From NCBI GenBank assembly GCA_025354645.1, contig JANXML010000243.1, positions 1 through 44,080 of the forward strand: a DNA stretch of 44,080 bases, written 5' to 3'. Under the pieces are notes generated by a model, which was not told the DNA's origin, searched no databases, and saw only the letters and a program-made list of their open reading frames with translations. Shown one piece after another: positions 40,708 through 44,080 of this stretch (the stretch's first letter is position 1; every line of letters starts with the position of its first letter). The stretch comes from Arcicella sp. Its GTDB lineage: Bacteria > Bacteroidota > Bacteroidia > Cytophagales > Spirosomataceae. The position numbers and the translations under genes were made by a program.

Positions 40708-42117
40708 TTATTTTACAGGCATTAATCGAAAAACCATTCCTGGATTTTCTGTCCCAACGTATAAAAATCCATCTGTCCCCATTTCAATATTTCTCATCCG
40801 ACCGATATTTACTAAAAGCTTTTCGTGTCCAATAATTTTATTACCTTTCATAATGCTCCTGTCTAAATAATTAAACCTAAGTGAACCAACTAATATACTA
40901 TTTTTCCAAGCTGGATAGTTGTCGCTATTCACGAATGTCATTCCACTTGGAGCAATTGAAGGCGTAAAATATGACTCGGGTTGCTCCATTCCATCTTTTT
41001 TACTTATATCAGTAATTGGTTTTCCATCATAATTAATTCCATAAGAAATAACGGGCCATCCATAATTAGCTCCTTTTTTGATAAGATTTATCTCATCTCC
41101 TCCACGTGGACCATGTTCATTTTCCCAGATATCACCCGTTGTCGGATTGAGTGCTAAGCCTTGTGGATTTCTATGTCCGTAACTATAAATGCTCTCTTTG
41201 CTTTTATCTTTTCCCACAAATGGATTATCTTTTGGGATAGTCCCATCATCATTTAATCTATGAACTTTTCCATTATCATTTTCAGTGCTTTGAGGAAAAA
41301 CTTTTTCCATACCTCTTTCGCCAACTGTAAAATATAAAAATCCTTTATTATCAAATTTAATTCTTGAGCCATAATGATGTTTTGTTTTAGTGTAAGGCGA
41401 TGCTTCAAATATTTGCTGAACATCAGTTAATTCATTATTTTTTATTTTTCCTCTCATAATAGCAGTTGTCGTTAATTTCTCATTATTCTCTTCTTTGAAC
41501 TTAGAATAAGATATATAAATCCAACCATTTTCTGAATATTTGGGGTGTAATTCAATGTCTAAAAGCCCCCCCTGACCTTCTGAAAGAACATTTGGCGAAT
41601 TTTTAATAATTGTTTTATTACGTTTGGAATCAACTAAATACAGAACGCCAACTCTATCAGTAATCAAGAAATTACCATCGGGTAATTGTGCAAATCCCCA
41701 AGGACTTTCAAAACCTGTCGCAATTGTATCCAAAGAAACGGTTATGTCTTCCGATTTGAAAACATTAGAAGTTGGCTTGTTAGAAACCTTATATTCGTTT
41801 ACTTTTCCAATGTATTTAGTTATTTCATCGGCTAATAAATTAATATCCTTTTCATCAACAACACCCTTCCATGCGGGCATACCCAAGTCAGAATATCCAT
41901 TAGAAATACTGGCTACGATTTGTTCTTTTTCGATTCCGTGTTTCCAAGAACGATCAACAAAAGCTTCAATTTTCTCTCCATGACAACTCGAACAGTACAG
42001 AGCAAAAACTTTTGCAGGCTCAATTAAAATTGGTTTCGAAACAGTCGGCTTTGATAATTGCACAAAATTGGCACAAAGAATGCCGAGTAACGAAATTGAA
42101 ATAATTACTTTAATCAT
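40708..42117 (-). CDS. Cytochrome c/PQQ-dependent sugar dehydrogenase fusion
   Basis: This encodes a 469-residue exported protein. The start at 42117 places the signal peptide (MIKVIISISLLGILC) at the N-terminus; an ATG 19 codons earlier does not. Residues about 30-110 are a c-type cytochrome with the heme motif CSSCH at 42-46 and a Met ligand probably in LGMPAWKG. From about residue 130 the protein is a six-bladed soluble glucose/aldose dehydrogenase-like propeller (GFESPWGFAQLPDGNFLITDR, YGHRNPQGLALNP, ENEHGPRGGDEINL). Such enzymes oxidise aldose sugars with PQQ; electrons could pass to the fused heme. PQQ synthesis genes are not in the window. It has its own terminator and is divergent from the M20 gene. 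Confidence 0.9.
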   Translation of the reverse strand: MIKVIISISLLGILCANFVQLSKPTVSKPILIEPAKVFALYCSSCHGEKIEAFVDRSWKHGIEKEQIVASISNGYSDLGMPAWKGVVDEKDINLLADEITKYIGKVNEYKVSNKPTSNVFKSEDITVSLDTIATGFESPWGFAQLPDGNFLITDRVGVLYLVDSKRNKTIIKNSPNVLSEGQGGLLDIELHPKYSENGWIYISYSKFKEENNEKLTTTAIMRGKIKNNELTDVQQIFEASPYTKTKHHYGSRIKFDNKGFLYFTVGERGMEKVFPQSTENDNGKVHRLNDDGTIPKDNPFVGKDKSKESIYSYGHRNPQGLALNPTTGDIWENEHGPRGGDEINLIKKGANYGWPVISYGINYDGKPITDISKKDGMEQPESYFTPSIAPSGMTFVNSDNYPAWKNSILVGSLRFNYLDRSIMKGNKIIGHEKLLVNIGRMRNIEMGTDGFLYVGTENPGMVFRLMPVK

Positions 42118-42285
42118 GATTTTAGAAGTTATTTTTATTGGAATTAGTTTGGAAAATAAAATTACGAAATACATTCTGTTTGATAGCTATTCTGTTTAAA
42201 ATTGAAATTAGTAAGAACAAAATAATTTTCTTAACTGCTCATTATGTAGTATCTTGATTTAAAATTAAAACCAAAAATTACTAAC

Positions 42286-43905
42286 ATGAAGAAAACCCTT
42301 ATACTTGCCACATTTTTTCTGTTTTCAGTAAGTATTTATGCCCAAAAGAAAACGACAAAAGAAACGAAAGTTACTTCTAATCAATTACTTACGGACTCAA
42401 AAATTGAAAGTCTTCGCAAAGAAATGCTTGAAGAAATTGATAAAAAAGCCTTGTTTACAGCTCAGCTTAATGACCAATTATTTAGTTATGCTGAATTAGG
42501 TTTTCAAGAATTTGAAACCTATAAATTATTAACCGCACTGCTCGAAAAAGAAGGATTTACTATTGAAAAAGGACTTTCTGGCATTCCGACGGCATGGATG
42601 GCAAAATGGGGAAATGGAAAACCCGTAATTGCCGTGGGTTCGGACATTGACTGTATTCCAAAAGCGTCTCAAAAACCTGGCGTTGCCTACCACGACCCAA
42701 TCGTGGAAGGGGCTCCTGGACACGGTGAGGGGCATAATTCGGGTCAGGCATTAAATATTACTGCTGTTTTGACGTTGAAAAAAATTATGGAAAGGGAGAA
42801 GATTTCGGGTACACTGATGCTATGGCCCGGGGTTGCGGAGGAGTTGGTAGGTGCGAAAGCGTATTACGTGCGTGACGGACATTTTAAGGATGTGGATGCT
42901 TGTATTTTTACCCATGTGAACAATAATCTTTCCGTAAAATGGGGGGATACTGGTTATAATGGATTAGTATCCGTAAAATTTAATTTTGAAGGAGAAGCCG
43001 CCCATGCTGCTATGAATCCGTGGAGAGGGAAGTCTGCTTTGGATGCGGTGGAATTGATGAATGTGGGTTGGAATTATAAACGAGAACATCTTGCCATCAC
43101 GCAACGCTCGCATTATGTTATTACCAACGGGGGCGACCAACCCAATGTGGTTCCTTCAAAAGCTCAAGTTTGGTATTATTTCAGAGAGCGAACGTATCCA
43201 AAAATCAAGGAATTATTTGAGTTTGGAAAGAAAATTGCGGCGGGTGCTGCCATGATGACCGATACCAAAGTGACCCATGAAATTGTGGGTTGTGCTTGGC
43301 CCGGGCATTTCAATAGACCAATGGCTGAAAATGCCTTTGAACATATCAAAAGGATAGGTTTGCCTGTTTGGTCAGTGGAAGACCAATTGTTGGCAACGGC
43401 TACCCAAAAAGAACTAAATGCCCCTAAAAAGGACGGATTAGCCATGAAAGTTGATTCTACGACTGAGCCTGATGTGATAAAAATGGGTGGAGGTTCGGAT
43501 GATATTGCCGATATTTCTTGGACTTTACCAACTATTGTTTTGGGTTATCCCGCTAACATTCCAGGATTGCCAGGGCATCATTGGGCAAATGCAATTTCGA
43601 TGGCAACGCCGATTGCACACAAGGGTTGCACAGCGGGAGCAAAAGTGGAAGCATTGACGTTATTGGATTTATTCGTTAAACCAGATTTACTGACAAACGC
43701 ATGGAAATATTACCGTGAAGAGCAAACGCAAACCGAAAAATACGAGCCATTAATTGCTCCAAGCGACAAACCAGCCATTACGATTAATAAGGAAATTATG
43801 GAGAAATTTAAACCCGAACTCCAAAAATTTTATTATGACCCAACGAAATATAAAAGTTATATGGAGCAATTAGGGATTAAATATCCTACGGTTAGGGGGA
43901 ATTAG
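42286..43905 (+). CDS. Secreted M20 family amidohydrolase (AbgB-like)
   Basis: This encodes a 539-residue protein with a signal peptide ending at SVSIYAQ. The peptidase M20 fold is shown by FSYAELGFQEFETYKLL, a metal aspartate in IAVGSDIDCIP, the GAPGHGEGHNSG segment, GVAEELVGAKAYYVRDG with the catalytic Glu pair, and the dimerisation-domain motif GEAAHAAMNPWRGKSALDAV. The closest described relatives are aminobenzoyl-glutamate hydrolase AbgB and related amidohydrolases. The exported location suggests an external amide or peptide substrate. The C-terminal 80 residues are an extra helical tail (KYYREEQTQTEKYEPL). It stands alone, convergent with dnaE. Confidence 0.9.
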   Translation: MKKTLILATFFLFSVSIYAQKKTTKETKVTSNQLLTDSKIESLRKEMLEEIDKKALFTAQLNDQLFSYAELGFQEFETYKLLTALLEKEGFTIEKGLSGIPTAWMAKWGNGKPVIAVGSDIDCIPKASQKPGVAYHDPIVEGAPGHGEGHNSGQALNITAVLTLKKIMEREKISGTLMLWPGVAEELVGAKAYYVRDGHFKDVDACIFTHVNNNLSVKWGDTGYNGLVSVKFNFEGEAAHAAMNPWRGKSALDAVELMNVGWNYKREHLAITQRSHYVITNGGDQPNVVPSKAQVWYYFRERTYPKIKELFEFGKKIAAGAAMMTDTKVTHEIVGCAWPGHFNRPMAENAFEHIKRIGLPVWSVEDQLLATATQKELNAPKKDGLAMKVDSTTEPDVIKMGGGSDDIADISWTLPTIVLGYPANIPGLPGHHWANAISMATPIAHKGCTAGAKVEALTLLDLFVKPDLLTNAWKYYREEQTQTEKYEPLIAPSDKPAITINKEIMEKFKPELQKFYYDPTKYKSYMEQLGIKYPTVRGN

Positions 43906-43919
43906 TGTAATGGGGTGAT

Positions 43920-44080
43920 CTAATTCAACTTATAAACCACCCCATTCATTCCTTTCAACTCCTCCAAAAACGCATTACTCGGTGAAATTTTATTCTTTCT
44001 CGACATCATCGTTACTTCCACTTTTTCCTCGGCATCATACACTAAAACCGATAAATTACAAGTACCTTGATGTTTGGCAA
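43920..44080 (-). CDS. dnaE: DNA polymerase III alpha subunit, C-terminal fragment (partial)
   Basis: A minus-strand frame is open from the window edge to a TAG at 43920-43922 and gives 53 residues. The end, with VTMMSRKNKISPSNAFLEEL and NGVVYKLN preceded by GTCNLSVLVYD, matches the C-terminal pattern of Bacteroidota DnaE (Ser-Arg, positive stretch, EEL, final hydrophobic-Lys-Leu-Asn). The catalytic part lies outside the window. The gene is convergent with the M20 gene, 14 bases between stops. The call rests on a short segment. Confidence 0.65.
   Translation of the reverse strand, partial: AKHQGTCNLSVLVYDAEEKVEVTMMSRKNKISPSNAFLEELKGMNGVVYKLN

Noticed and set aside
43909-43946. Hairpin AATGGGGTG/CACCCCATT at the M20-dnaE junction as a terminator
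   Set aside because: The stem is good, but neither strand has a T-run after it and the loop is 20 bases. It overlaps the dnaE end and may be only coding sequence.

Overview
The window is an AT-rich chromosomal segment of a Bacteroidota bacterium, most likely of the Cytophagales. This rests on the protein set: Mqo, an L25/Ctc ribosomal protein, a zinc-finger-free TopA, 7TMR-DISM and LytS-type signalling proteins, a Cys-free sirtuin, and many Sec and lipoprotein signal peptides starting MKK. Many upstream regions also carry the Bacteroidota -7 promoter element TAnnTTTG. I assign no genus. Most of the window is housekeeping chromosome. No tRNA, rRNA, CRISPR array, prophage or intact insertion sequence was seen.

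Layout. 0-0.6 kb: a probable transposase C-terminal remnant, then empty AT-rich DNA. 0.6-4.1 kb: a small lipoprotein and a secreted PIG-L deacetylase. 4.1-9.4 kb: topA, a DUF6155 gene with mqo, and a J-KTSC protein. 9.8-12.1 kb: aconitase. 12.1-18.6 kb (minus strand): a 987-residue phosphatidylserine decarboxylase fusion, a membrane adenylate cyclase and a cysteine desulfurase whose leader is filled by palindromic repeats. 18.8-20.9 kb: a DUF937 protein, a NuiA-like nuclease inhibitor, a MITE-like element, and rplT-rpmI. 20.9-27.6 kb: an unknown gene, a Uma2-sirtuin-EVE row, a secreted protein with an aromatic low-complexity insert, glycerate kinase, an RlmI-like methyltransferase and a previously uncalled 22-codon gene. 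27.8-31.9 kb: a TPR lipoprotein, thrS and infC. 32-37.6 kb: an outer-membrane protease/propeller/barrel protein, an orphan LytS-type kinase and an SGNH esterase. 37.8-40.6 kb (minus): rplY, prs and folD. 40.7-44.1 kb: a cytochrome c/PQQ sugar dehydrogenase, a secreted M20 peptidase and the 3' end of dnaE.

How the genes work together. Central carbon metabolism is represented by Mqo and aconitase (TCA cycle), glycerate kinase and sugar dehydrogenase. Translation is represented by thrS, infC, rpmI, rplT, rplY and an RNA methyltransferase. Nucleotide and one-carbon supply are covered by prs and folD. The usual thrS-infC-rpmI-rplT cluster is split into two divergent halves about 8 kb apart, as one inversion would produce.

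The most unusual signals are not protein domains. A family of 7-nt-periodic repeats (consensus near ACTNATA) occupies three gaps: the acn leader, the rpmI-rplT gap and the prs-rplY gap. In the last two, two arrays face each other and can form a long stem between co-directional genes. At 27.5 kb a 22-codon hydrophobic ORF has its own TAnnTTTG promoter and a terminator polarised for its strand. Other notable items are the 600-residue unknown N-terminus on the decarboxylase, the protease/propeller/barrel fusion, and the small Uma2-sirtuin-EVE row.
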